From contig JAYVEB010000365.1 of assembly GCA_043749095.1 (NCBI GenBank), forward strand, positions 1 through 8,459: 8,459 nucleotides of DNA. The letters run 5' to 3'. Positions 1 to 6,710 of the stretch are shown here, piece after piece (the stretch's first letter is position 1; the number at the start of each line of letters is the position of its first letter). A program made the translations under genes and the position numbers. Under the pieces are notes generated by a model. It ran no database searches and had not been told where the DNA came from. It saw only the letters and a list, made by a program, of their open reading frames with translations. The DNA is from PBB1 sp043749095. Its GTDB lineage: Bacteria > Pseudomonadota > Gammaproteobacteria > Burkholderiales > Burkholderiaceae_C.

Positions 1-344
1 CCGCAGTGGTGTTTGCGATCTACCCGCTGGCGACGTCGGCGTTCGCGATGGCGATCTGCGGCGCCATTCTGGGCATTGCGCTGGGTTGCGTGCAGCCGAT
101 GATCATGACCGCCTTGCACCGGCTGACGCCGCAGTCACGTCATGGCGAGGCGTTGGCGCTGCGTTCGATGACGATCAACGGGGCCAGCACGTTGATGCCG
201 CTGCTGTTCGGCATGGTGGGCTCTGCGCTCGGTGCTGCACCTTTGTTCTGGTTGATGGGCACCGCCATGGCGACCGGCAGCTTGGCGGCGCGTCAGGTCG
301 GGCGCCAATCGGCTGAAGCCGACCTGGCGGTCGTTAGAACCTGA
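1..344 (+). CDS. Major facilitator superfamily transporter, C-terminal fragment
   Basis: This is the 3' end of a gene that begins left of the window; the first complete codon is at position 3 and the TGA stop is at 342-344, leaving about 113 residues. The fragment is strongly hydrophobic and reads as the last membrane helices of a 12-helix MFS permease. One helix pair lies around residues 1-38 and contains AICGAILGIALGCVQP. A basic cytoplasmic loop follows (HRLTPQSRHGEALALR), then two helices around residues 59-97. The loop followed by a Gly/Ser-containing helix (INGAST) is typical of the helix 10-11 junction in MFS_1 drug or metabolite exporters. The substrate cannot be told from this part. 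A GTG at 6 is an internal valine codon, not a convincing start. The last 11 bases overlap the convergent glutaredoxin gene. Assignment to MFS is likely; the subfamily is unknown. Confidence 0.75.
   Translation, partial: AVVFAIYPLATSAFAMAICGAILGIALGCVQPMIMTALHRLTPQSRHGEALALRSMTINGASTLMPLLFGMVGSALGAAPLFWLMGTAMATGSLAARQVGRQSAEADLAVVRT
294..326. other. Inverted repeats at the convergent gene ends
   Basis: CAGGTCGG (294-301) is repeated inverted as CCGACCTG (319-326). Nested and partly overlapping is TCGGC-TGAA-GCCGA (309-322), a 5-bp stem with a 4-base loop. The structure lies in the last codons of the transporter and begins 8 bases beyond the stop of the minus-strand glutaredoxin gene. It could therefore shape the 3' end of that transcript. 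No T-tract follows on either strand, so it is not a classical Rho-independent terminator. It may simply be a by-product of GC-rich coding sequence. Confidence 0.3.
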
Positions 345-1008
345 AGTCGCCGGTGCCGGGCGGCGGGTCGCGACGCACTTCCTGCGCGTCGGTGAGCAGC
401 GAGGGCAGCCGGGCCGACCTGTCCTTTTGCGGCGCTTCGCGCTGCTCGGTCAGCGGTGTCGCAGCGGCGAACTGGTAGCCGGCTGGCAGCTTCGACTCCC
501 TGGGGTAGCCGGCCGCATCGAGGTACGAGGCCCAGCCTTCAGACGACCACCCGCGCACCACCTGCGCCCCGATGGTGATCGCCGGCAGGTCGCTGCCGCC
601 GGTCAAGCGCAACAGCACCGCACCGTCTTCACCGGTGATCACGCTTTTCTCGGCGTGCGGAATGCCACGCTGCTGCAGGAACTGCCGTCCCGCATCGCAA
701 GGGCCGCAGTTGGCAGAGCCATACAGCGTGACCGGGTAGCGCTGCACCGCCTCCCGCACATCGACGGGCAAGGCCGCTTGCACACCGGCGGTGGGGCCTT
801 TGGTCTTTAATGTCGACAGCTTGTCGCCGCTGACCAGCGGTGGCCGGTCGGTGTAGGTCACCCGGCCGTCGCTGCCGACGACTTTGTATTGCTGCGCGAG
901 GCTGGGCGTTGTAATGCCAGTGAGGCACGTGGCGCAGGCGAGGGCGGCGGCCCAGCCGGCGGATCGGCGCGGCGTTGTCGAATGGTAGGCGTGTGTGGGT
1001 GACTTCAT
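334..1008 (-). CDS. Exported DUF4124-glutaredoxin domain protein
   Basis: The protein is 224 residues long. Residues 1-38 look like a Sec signal peptide: basic n-region with RR at 14-15, hydrophobic stretch 17-33, and likely cleavage after PSLA (38/39). A DUF4124-like segment follows at about 39-57 (YKVVGSDGRVTYTDRPP). A glutaredoxin-type thioredoxin fold spans about 91-165, with YPVTLYGSANCGPC giving the redox pair C101 and C104. The probable cis-proline is P142, in SDLPAITIG. The tail from about 178 is charged and proline-rich, probably disordered. Such a domain would reduce or isomerise disulfides, or bind a thiol partner, in the periplasm; this is inferred from the fold, and the substrate is unknown. 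I chose ATG 1008 because GAGGAG lies 8 bases upstream; the ATG at 1014 is only 2 bases from it, and a still longer frame begins at 1044. The gene follows prlC by 46 bp, probably in one transcript, and its end overlaps the convergent transporter by 11 bp. Confidence 0.86.
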   Translation of the reverse strand: MKSPTHAYHSTTPRRSAGWAAALACATCLTGITTPSLAQQYKVVGSDGRVTYTDRPPLVSGDKLSTLKTKGPTAGVQAALPVDVREAVQRYPVTLYGSANCGPCDAGRQFLQQRGIPHAEKSVITGEDGAVLLRLTGGSDLPAITIGAQVVRGWSSEGWASYLDAAGYPRESKLPAGYQFAAATPLTEQREAPQKDRSARLPSLLTDAQEVRRDPPPGTGDFRF

Positions 1009-1016
1009 GACCATGT

Positions 1017-1022
1017 CTCCTC
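1017..1022 (-). promoter_or_regulatory. Ribosome binding site of the glutaredoxin gene
   Basis: The minus strand reads GAGGAG here, a strong Shine-Dalgarno match. It is 8 bases from ATG 1008 but only 2 bases from ATG 1014, so it decides in favour of the start at 1008. It lies in the short gap after prlC. Confidence 0.75.
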
Positions 1023-1054
1023 GGAACGTCGGGCGGTGCCGCATGGCTGGGCGT

Positions 1055-3118
1055 TCACGTCATGCCCTGGTGGCGCAGCAGCGCATCGATGCTCGGCTCG
1101 CGCCCGCGAAACGCCTTGAAGCTTTCCATGGCGGGCCGGCTGCCGCCCGCTTCGAGCACGGCCTGCCGGTAACGGCGGCCGGTGGCAACGTTCAGCACGC
1201 CGCCGTCCAGTGCCGATTCCTCGAATGCCGACCAGGCATCGGCCGACAGCACCTCGGCCCATTTGTAGCTGTAGTAGCCTGCCGAATAGCCACCGGCAAA
1301 GATGTGCGAAAAGCTGTGCTGGAAGCGGTTCAGCGCGGGCGGCTTGAACACCGATACCTCGTTGCGCACCTCGTCGAGCACCTCGGTGATGCGGTCTTCG
1401 CTGCCGGGCTCGGCGTGCAGCCGCATGTCGAACAAAGCGAACTCCACCTGTCGCAGCGTCTGCAAGCCGCTCTGGAAATTCTTGGCGGCCAGCATGCGGT
1501 CGAACAACTCGCGCGGCAGTGGCGCATCGGTGTCGACGTGAGAGGTCAAGCGCTTGACCACATCCCATTCCCAGCAGAAGTTCTCCATGAACTGGCTGGG
1601 CAACTCGACCGCGTCCCATTCGACGCCCGAGATGCCGGCCACGCCGATGTCGTCGACCTGGGTCAGCATGTGGTGCAGGCCATGGCCGATTTCATGGAAC
1701 AGCGTGGTGACGTCGTCGTGGCTGAGCAGCGCCGCTCGCCCCGGCAGCGGCGGCGTGAAGTTGCACACCAGCTGCGCCACCGGGGTCTGCAGCCGACCTT
1801 CCGGGCGCGCCCAGCGACCGCGCACATCGTCCATCCAGGCGCCGGGCCTTTTGCCGGGGCGAGCGTAGGGGTCGAGGTAGAACTGGCCGACCAGCTCGGC
1901 GCCACCATCGGCCGACGCGGCACTCGCCCGTTCGATGCGGAAAAAGCGCGCGCTGGGATGCCACACCGGTGCGCTGTCGGGGCGGATCGTCACCTCGAAC
2001 AGGGTCTCGATGATGCGGAACAGCCCTTCGAGCACCTTCGGCTCGGTGAAATACTGCTTCACCTCGTGGTCGCTGAAAGCGTACCGGACCTCCTTGAGTT
2101 TCTCGCTGGCGAACGGCAGGTCCCAGGCCTGCAGGTCGGCTATGCCCAGTTCGCCGCGGGCAAATTCGCGCAACTCGGCCAGATCTTGCAGCGCGTGCGG
2201 TCGAGCGCGGCGCGCGAGGTCGCGCAGGAAGTCCGTCACCTGCTTGGGCGAAGTGGCCATCTTCGGCACCAGCGAGACATCGGCGTAGCTCGGGTAGCCC
2301 AGCAGCTGTGCCTCTTCCTGGCGCAAGCGCAGCAACTCGCGCATCACCGCGCTGTTGTCTTTTTCAGGCGGCCCCAGATCACTGGCGCGCGTGGCGTTGG
2401 CGATGTAGAGCCTTTCCCGCAGAGCACGGTTCTGCGCGTACTGCATCACCGGAAAGTAGCTCGGGAAATGCAGGGTCACCTTGTGGCCTGATTTGCCTTC
2501 GGCAGTGGCCGCGGCAAGCGATGCCTCACGCGCATCGGCTGGCACCCCGACGAGTTCGTCAGCCGAGGCGTAATACGCATACCCATCGGTGGCGTCGAGC
2601 ACATGTTCAGAAAACTTCTGCGCCAGTTCGGCCTGCAATTCCTGCACACGCTGGAAGCGTTGCTTGGCCTCGCCTTGCAACTCGGCGCCGGCCAGCACGA
2701 AGTCGCGCACCGCATTGCCCAGCGCCTGCTTGCGGGCCGGACTCAATGCATGATCTTTCCCACTCTCTGCGGCCTGCGCGATGGCCTTGTATTTGGCGTA
2801 CAGCCGCTCGTCGGCGGCATGGCGGCTGGACTGTTCGGTGACCTTGGGCAAGGCCTCGGTGAAGGCTGCGCGCAGGGCCGGGGTGTCAGCAACGGCATTG
2901 AGGTGACCAATGGCGCCCCAGACGAAACGCAGCCGCTCACCGGCGGTGTCGAGCACCGCCGACACCGCGTCGTACTGCGCTGGCACATCCGGGCCGACGG
3001 CGCGTTCGAGTGCGTCGTCGGCGGCCCGCAACAGCACCTCGATCGCTGGAGCAACATGCTCCGGCCGAATCTGGTCGAAGGCGGGCAGTCCTTCAGCGCT
3101 GAGCAGCGGATTGGTCAT
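1055..3118 (-). CDS. prlC: Oligopeptidase A, M3 family zinc metallopeptidase
   Basis: This 687-residue protein closely matches E. coli oligopeptidase A (680 residues), a cytosolic thimet-type enzyme that degrades short peptides, including signal-peptide fragments. The zinc site is HEIGH (H475, E476, H479), with the third ligand probably E505 in DAVELPSQ. The helix around 611-618 (GYSAGYYSY) carries tyrosines Y611, Y615, Y616 and Y618; Y611 and Y618 have the spacing of the substrate-binding tyrosines known in thimet oligopeptidase and neurolysin. The N-terminus MTNPLLS matches the E. coli MTNPLL start, which is why I start at ATG 3118 rather than at the in-frame GTG 3175; the extra 19 residues look non-coding. 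No strong Shine-Dalgarno precedes ATG 3118. No signal peptide or membrane segment is seen. The gene is upstream of the glutaredoxin gene on the same strand and probably co-transcribed. All catalytic residues are present, so it should be active. Confidence 0.94.
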   Translation of the reverse strand: MTNPLLSAEGLPAFDQIRPEHVAPAIEVLLRAADDALERAVGPDVPAQYDAVSAVLDTAGERLRFVWGAIGHLNAVADTPALRAAFTEALPKVTEQSSRHAADERLYAKYKAIAQAAESGKDHALSPARKQALGNAVRDFVLAGAELQGEAKQRFQRVQELQAELAQKFSEHVLDATDGYAYYASADELVGVPADAREASLAAATAEGKSGHKVTLHFPSYFPVMQYAQNRALRERLYIANATRASDLGPPEKDNSAVMRELLRLRQEEAQLLGYPSYADVSLVPKMATSPKQVTDFLRDLARRARPHALQDLAELREFARGELGIADLQAWDLPFASEKLKEVRYAFSDHEVKQYFTEPKVLEGLFRIIETLFEVTIRPDSAPVWHPSARFFRIERASAASADGGAELVGQFYLDPYARPGKRPGAWMDDVRGRWARPEGRLQTPVAQLVCNFTPPLPGRAALLSHDDVTTLFHEIGHGLHHMLTQVDDIGVAGISGVEWDAVELPSQFMENFCWEWDVVKRLTSHVDTDAPLPRELFDRMLAAKNFQSGLQTLRQVEFALFDMRLHAEPGSEDRITEVLDEVRNEVSVFKPPALNRFQHSFSHIFAGGYSAGYYSYKWAEVLSADAWSAFEESALDGGVLNVATGRRYRQAVLEAGGSRPAMESFKAFRGREPSIDALLRHQGMT

Positions 3119-3200
3119 GGGATGCACGCTGGTTGAATAGGGGGTGATCAAATGAGGGATGACGCAAGGAGCCACTCTGTATCGTGCGCATGCAGAGCGT

Positions 3201-3210
3201 GCTGATCAGC
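3201..3210. repeat. Perfect 10-bp palindrome GCTGATCAGC
   Basis: GCTGATCAGC is self-complementary and lies about 85 bp upstream of the prlC start. It could be half of an operator or chance; palindromes of this size are not rare in GC-rich DNA. No known binding-site consensus is recognised. Confidence 0.25.
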
Positions 3211-3223
3211 GCCACTGCAGGGC

Positions 3224-3239
3224 CAAAGATTAACCTTTG
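3224..3239. promoter_or_regulatory. Near-palindrome CAAAGATTAACCTTTG, possible operator
   Basis: The 16-bp sequence has arms CAAAG and CTTTG around a TTAA centre, with one mismatched pair. It is conspicuously AT-rich against its surroundings and lies about 105 bp upstream of the prlC start, where a regulator or the polymerase could bind. I cannot match it to a named regulator, and the function is inference. Confidence 0.25.
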
Positions 3240-3310
3240 TCGCCGCCCCAGCCCAATGCCCTTGCTCTGGCAACGAGAAGAACCACACGCCGGAGGGGCC
3301 TGAAAACAGC

Positions 3311-3333
3311 AAAGGCCGCTGCAGGCGGCCTTT
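3311..3333 (-). terminator. Rho-independent terminator after the two-component operon
   Basis: A perfect 9-bp stem (AAAGGCCGC / GCGGCCTTT) encloses the 5-base loop TGCAG. On the minus strand the stem ends in TTT and is followed by GCTGTTTTC; on the plus strand it ends in TTTT. It starts 38 bases after the response-regulator stop, so it most likely ends the kinase-regulator transcript and separates it from prlC. The symmetric A/T flanks would allow action in both directions. Confidence 0.8.
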
Positions 3334-3371
3334 TGGGAGAGAAGGGGCTGGGAGTTCAGGACTGCCGCCGG

Positions 3372-3995
3372 TCAAGACTTTCCCTGGGCGCCAAGGGCGA
3401 TCTTCAGCAGATCGGCCACCGTGTTGGCGTTGAGTTTTTCCATGATGTTGGCGCGGTGAGCCTCCACCGTCTTGATGCTGATCCCCAGGTCGTCGGCGAT
3501 CTGCTTGTTCAGACGGCCGGCAACGATGCGCTCAAGCACCTGACTTTCACGGGTGGTCAGGCGCGACAGCAAGGCGTCTCGGCTGGCCGCTTCCTGGTGG
3601 TGCGAGAACGCAGCGCGGGCCTGATCTAGCATCCGTTCGACAAGGATGACAAGTTCCTCTTCCTTGAACGGCTTCTCGATGAAGTCCATCGCGCCTTTTT
3701 TCATCGTGGTCACCGCCATCGGCACGTCGCCGTGGCCAGTGATGAAGACGATGGGCAGCGGGCTCTTGCGCTCGAGCAGGCGATCCTGCAACTCCAGGCC
3801 GCTCATGCCATCCATGCGGATGTCGGCGATCAGGCAGGCCACTTCGCGTGAGTCGAAGCGCGACAGGAAGGACTCCGACGAGTCGAAGCACTTGACACGA
3901 TAGTCCTTACCTTCGAGCAGCCACTGCAGGGAATCGCGTACCGCTTCGTCGTCGTCGACAACATAGACAGTGCCCTTTTTAGGAATCAAGCTCAT
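3372..3995 (-). CDS. FixJ/NarL-type response regulator, LuxR-family DNA-binding
   Basis: This 207-residue protein is the output partner of the adjacent kinase. The receiver domain (about 8-122) shows the acidic cluster D14-D15-D16, the phospho-acceptor D58 in LIADIRM, the switch threonine T86 in FITGHGD, and K108 in EKPF. The C-terminal LuxR-type helix-turn-helix (about 143-203) begins LTTRESQVLE; its recognition helix is about 174-188 (KTVEAHRANIMEKL). This is the standard layout and length of the FixJ group, which bind promoters as phosphorylated dimers. I chose ATG 3995 because it gives the usual N-terminus just before the first beta strand (TVYVVDDD) and overlaps the kinase stop in ATGA, implying translational coupling. 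The open frame extends upstream to 4148 but only inside kinase sequence. The loop after D58 reads RMDG where RMPG is usual. The target genes are unknown; the divergent aceE is a candidate by position only. Confidence 0.95.
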   Translation of the reverse strand: MSLIPKKGTVYVVDDDEAVRDSLQWLLEGKDYRVKCFDSSESFLSRFDSREVACLIADIRMDGMSGLELQDRLLERKSPLPIVFITGHGDVPMAVTTMKKGAMDFIEKPFKEEELVILVERMLDQARAAFSHHQEAASRDALLSRLTTRESQVLERIVAGRLNKQIADDLGISIKTVEAHRANIMEKLNANTVADLLKIALGAQGKS

Positions 3996-6544
3996 GAGAT
4001 CACAGCCGCGTTGGGTGAGGGAAGCGCTTCGATTCGACGGGTCTCGACAGGCAGCGTGAATACAAAACAGCAACCTGACACCAGCCCCCCATTGTAAAGG
4101 TTCTCCGCCCTCATTCGACCCCGGTGCGACTCGACGATCGAGCGGCACAAGCTCAGGCCGATGCCCAATCCTTCCGGTTTTGTCGAGAAAAAAGCTTCAT
4201 AGAGCCGCGCCAGCACCTCCGGCCTGATCCCTGGGCCCATGTCGGTCACCCGGAACTCGATGACATCACCCTCTTCGGCCGTGTACCGCGGGACCACCCG
4301 CAATTCAATGTTGCGTCGGGCCGACGGCAGCTCGGCCGAATCGATCGCCTCGGCCGCATTCTTCAGCAGATTCAGCACCACCTGTTCGATCAGTATCGGG
4401 TCGACCATCAACGGCGGCAGCCGCTGCGCGACATAGGTGTGGATGGCCACCCGGCGACGGCGCAACTCGATGCTGGCCAGGTCGACTGCGTCGTCAACGA
4501 TGGTCTGTGCGCTCGCCTCCTGACGTTGTGGTTCGCTGCGCTTCACGAAGGCACGGATGCGGTGGATGATCTGGCCGGCGCGTTGCGCCTGCCGTGAGGT
4601 CTTCTCCAGCGCGGCGATCAGGTCTTCCTTCTCGATCGCGCCCTTCTTCACCCGCGACACCATGCCGTTGCAGTAGTTGGCGATGGCCGTGAGCGGTTGA
4701 TTCAATTCATGCGCCACCGACGAGGCCATCTCGCCCATCGTCACCAGGCGGCTCGTCACCTGGGCTTTTTCCGACTGGCTGGCGGCCTGATTTTCGGCAT
4801 GGCGCCGTGCAGTCACATCGGTGGCGATCAGCATCTGCGCGAGCCGGCCGTCGGTCCATTGCAGGTAGCGCACTCGCACGTCGAACCATTTGCTCAGCGG
4901 CTCGATCAGCACCTCGCGCGGGTCGGAGTAGATCTCGGTCAGCTCCTGAGTGGGCAGCCCGCCCATGTTGTCCACTGAATCGTCGGACTCTCCATTCGGG
5001 ATCGCGTCGACATCGTCGCCTGCCAGCAGCGCATGACCCAGCGCATCGCTGCCGAACCACACGCGATACGAGCGGTTGGCAAACAGCAATTCGCCTTGCT
5101 GCACCGAGAGCACCGACACCGCGGCGTCGAGACCTTCGAGCACCGTGGTGAAGCGCTCGTGAGAGGCGGCCAGCTGGTCGCGCACCCGCTTGGCATCGGT
5201 GATGTTGGTCATCGACGTCATCCAGCCGTTCTGCTGTCCTTTCGGGTCGACCAGAGGTGAAACATACATCCGCGCGTCGAACAGCTCCCCGCTCTTGTGC
5301 ATGGCCTTGATCTCAATGCCGCCGGCCGGGCTGCGGCCCTCGAGTTCCTGCTGCAGCAGGCGGTGGCCTTCTTCGTGGCGGTCGGGCGGCCAGTAGGGGA
5401 ATGGCGGTGTGCGGCCGATCAGTTCGTGTTCGCTGAACCCGGTCATTTCGCAGAAGGCGGGGTTCACGTAGGTGATGCGGCCTTCCTTGTCCATCGCGCG
5501 CATGCCTGTGAGCATCGAGTTCTCCATCGCGCGACGAAAGTTCGCCTCCGACACCAGCGCCGCCTGCATCTGCGAACGCCGACGCATGTGGCGCCAGGTG
5601 ATCAACAGCGTCCAGACCGTCAGGAAGCTCAGCGCGACCACCATCCAGAACAGCGTGTTGCCGACCAATCCGACGGAGGTGCGATAGCCCTGGCCACGCA
5701 GCATCAAGGAGTTGCCTGACGGCAGCACGGGTACGTCATGCGAGATGGTGGCAGCTCGCAGGTCCTGGCCCGGCATCAGCATCACCGTGCTGGCGAGCAG
5801 GCGTCCCGCCGGATCGATCAGGCTGATGGCGTGTCGCGCGCTGACATCATTGGGCACCAGCAGCCGGATCAGGCTTTCGACCGGGTACTCGGCCACCAGC
5901 ATGCCGAGAAAGACATTGCGCACCATCAGCGGCACATGCACCTGCACTACCTTCATCTGCGCGTTGTCAGTGAAGGCGGCGGAATACACCGCGTCGCGTG
6001 TCTTACGGGCGGCGCGGAAGGCATTCTCCGGCGCGCTGTCCGTGCCCTCGTGGGGCAGTGAGTTGCCCTGCTGTTCGACGACCACCGCCGGATCGTTGTC
6101 GATCCGGTAGTCGTGTGCGGACTGCGTGGCGACGATCCCCCGTCCGGCGTCCAGCCAGTAAATGCGGCTAATTTCCGGATGCTCCCGCATCAGGTCGGTC
6201 GCACTGCGCAGGAACAGGTTGTGGTCGGGGCGGTGCAGCACCAGCTCTTGCGCAATGCGGCCAAGCTGCTCTTCGTTCTCGATCAGCCGCAACCGGACGT
6301 GCTGTTGCGCGACCTCGGTGTCGCGCCGCACCGAATCGCCCGCCCGTTGGAACTCTTCGTTGCGCAGGTACCAGAAGGCCGAAATGATCGCGGCCAGGAA
6401 GAGCAGCACCGAGGCCAGCGGGGCCAGCGTCGCGTAGCGGTCCTGCCGCGCTGGCGATTGACGGCGCCACCAGCGTCCGAAGATCCGTCGCTCGAACGGC
6501 GGAGCGTGCCGCAATCGCTTGCCGATGTTCAGGAGATACCGCAT
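3992..6544 (-). CDS. Membrane sensor histidine kinase with two PAS domains
   Basis: The protein has 850 residues. It has a basic N-terminus, membrane helix 1 (about 38-60), a periplasmic region of about 230 residues, and helix 2 (about 293-316). Two PAS domains follow in the cytoplasm: PAS1 about 332-455 (AMDKEGRITYVNPAFCEMTG) and PAS2 about 461-585. The dimerisation/phosphotransfer domain carries H612 in VAHELNQPLTAI. The ATPase domain shows N729 (NLLKNAAEA), VTDMGPGI and the lid FFSTKPEGLGIGLSL. The HELNQP box and compact lid are typical of the FixL/DctB type of kinases. The periplasmic part resembles Cache-type sensor domains in layout (PLMVRNVFLGMLVAEYP before helix 2), but I cannot name a ligand. 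Neither PAS shows an obvious FixL-style heme histidine setting. I chose ATG 6544; a GTG at 6583 would add 13 residues, and neither has a good Shine-Dalgarno. The stop overlaps the regulator start by 4 bases. No key catalytic residue is missing. Confidence 0.95.
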   Translation of the reverse strand: MRYLLNIGKRLRHAPPFERRIFGRWWRRQSPARQDRYATLAPLASVLLFLAAIISAFWYLRNEEFQRAGDSVRRDTEVAQQHVRLRLIENEEQLGRIAQELVLHRPDHNLFLRSATDLMREHPEISRIYWLDAGRGIVATQSAHDYRIDNDPAVVVEQQGNSLPHEGTDSAPENAFRAARKTRDAVYSAAFTDNAQMKVVQVHVPLMVRNVFLGMLVAEYPVESLIRLLVPNDVSARHAISLIDPAGRLLASTVMLMPGQDLRAATISHDVPVLPSGNSLMLRGQGYRTSVGLVGNTLFWMVVALSFLTVWTLLITWRHMRRRSQMQAALVSEANFRRAMENSMLTGMRAMDKEGRITYVNPAFCEMTGFSEHELIGRTPPFPYWPPDRHEEGHRLLQQELEGRSPAGGIEIKAMHKSGELFDARMYVSPLVDPKGQQNGWMTSMTNITDAKRVRDQLAASHERFTTVLEGLDAAVSVLSVQQGELLFANRSYRVWFGSDALGHALLAGDDVDAIPNGESDDSVDNMGGLPTQELTEIYSDPREVLIEPLSKWFDVRVRYLQWTDGRLAQMLIATDVTARRHAENQAASQSEKAQVTSRLVTMGEMASSVAHELNQPLTAIANYCNGMVSRVKKGAIEKEDLIAALEKTSRQAQRAGQIIHRIRAFVKRSEPQRQEASAQTIVDDAVDLASIELRRRRVAIHTYVAQRLPPLMVDPILIEQVVLNLLKNAAEAIDSAELPSARRNIELRVVPRYTAEEGDVIEFRVTDMGPGIRPEVLARLYEAFFSTKPEGLGIGLSLCRSIVESHRGRMRAENLYNGGLVSGCCFVFTLPVETRRIEALPSPNAAVIS

Positions 6545-6584
6545 GGCAGCAATTATCGATCGTGCCCGCGCCTTCGCGCACACA

Positions 6585-6612
6585 CGTATGGTTCAGAATT
6601 GGGCTCGACCAA
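6585..6612 (-). promoter_or_regulatory. Weak sigma70-like promoter candidate for the kinase gene
   Basis: The minus strand reads TTGGTC (6607-6612) and CATACG (6585-6590), separated by 16 bases. Each box matches the consensus at only about half its positions. If real, transcription would start near 6578, giving a leader of about 35 bases before ATG 6544 and excluding the alternative GTG at 6583. This is a weak call. Confidence 0.2.
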
Positions 6613-6650
6613 AGCCGTGCGTCACCCGAGCCCGACAGCGGGCGATGCCC
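6601..6650 (+). repeat. Nested inverted repeats upstream of aceE
   Basis: Three overlapping stems can be drawn: GGGCTCG (6601-6607) with CGAGCCC (6627-6633); GCCCG (6630-6634) with CGGGC (6639-6643) around the loop ACAG; and GGGC (6640-6643) with GCCC (6647-6650) around GAT. Neighbouring stems share bases, so they are mutually exclusive. If aceE is transcribed from upstream of 6600 they lie in its leader and could form alternative RNA structures; otherwise they may be protein-binding sites or chance. No T-tract follows. Confidence 0.3.
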
Positions 6651-6706
6651 GTTTCAGAGTCCCGCAGGTGCGAAAATGCATCTGAATAACAACAACCTGC
6701 CCGTCC

Positions 6707-6710
6707 GGAG
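6707..6710 (+). promoter_or_regulatory. Ribosome binding site of aceE
   Basis: GGAG lies 5 bases before ATG 6716, an acceptable Shine-Dalgarno position. It favours ATG 6716 over the in-frame ATG at 6725, which would be 14 bases away. Confidence 0.7.

Larger units (their letters stand above)
3119..3371. other. Intergenic region between prlC and the response regulator
   Basis: This 253-bp stretch carries no credible gene; the small frames crossing it on either strand lack family resemblance or a ribosome binding site. Both flanking genes point left. It must therefore hold the end of the two-component transcript (terminator at 3311-3333) and probably the prlC promoter between about 3120 and 3310. 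I could not identify a convincing -35/-10 pair for prlC. The main other structure is two palindromes, at 3201-3210 and 3224-3239. Confidence 0.6.

Noticed and set aside
995..2491. Long plus-strand open frame (498 codons) antisense to prlC
   Set aside because: prlC on the other strand has a complete family match with its zinc site. The antisense frame is His/Arg/Gln-rich with no recognisable motif, as expected from the mirror of GC-biased codons.
3119..3175. N-terminal extension of prlC from the GTG at 3175
   Set aside because: The extra 19 residues have no counterpart in the family, whereas the MTNPLL start at 3118 matches the known E. coli N-terminus.
3148..3375. Small minus-strand open frame (75 codons) in the gap before prlC
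   Set aside because: It spans the terminator hairpin, has no ribosome binding site, and has no recognisable domain.
6545..6583. N-terminal extension of the kinase from the GTG at 6583
   Set aside because: No Shine-Dalgarno precedes it, and the weak promoter candidate would start transcription inside it. ATG 6544 gives a usual basic N-terminus, although this is not fully settled.
6640..6660. Possible terminator hairpin GGGC-GAT-GCCC followed by GTTTCAG
   Set aside because: The stem is only 4 bp and the T-run is 3 bases; too weak to call a terminator or attenuator on its own.
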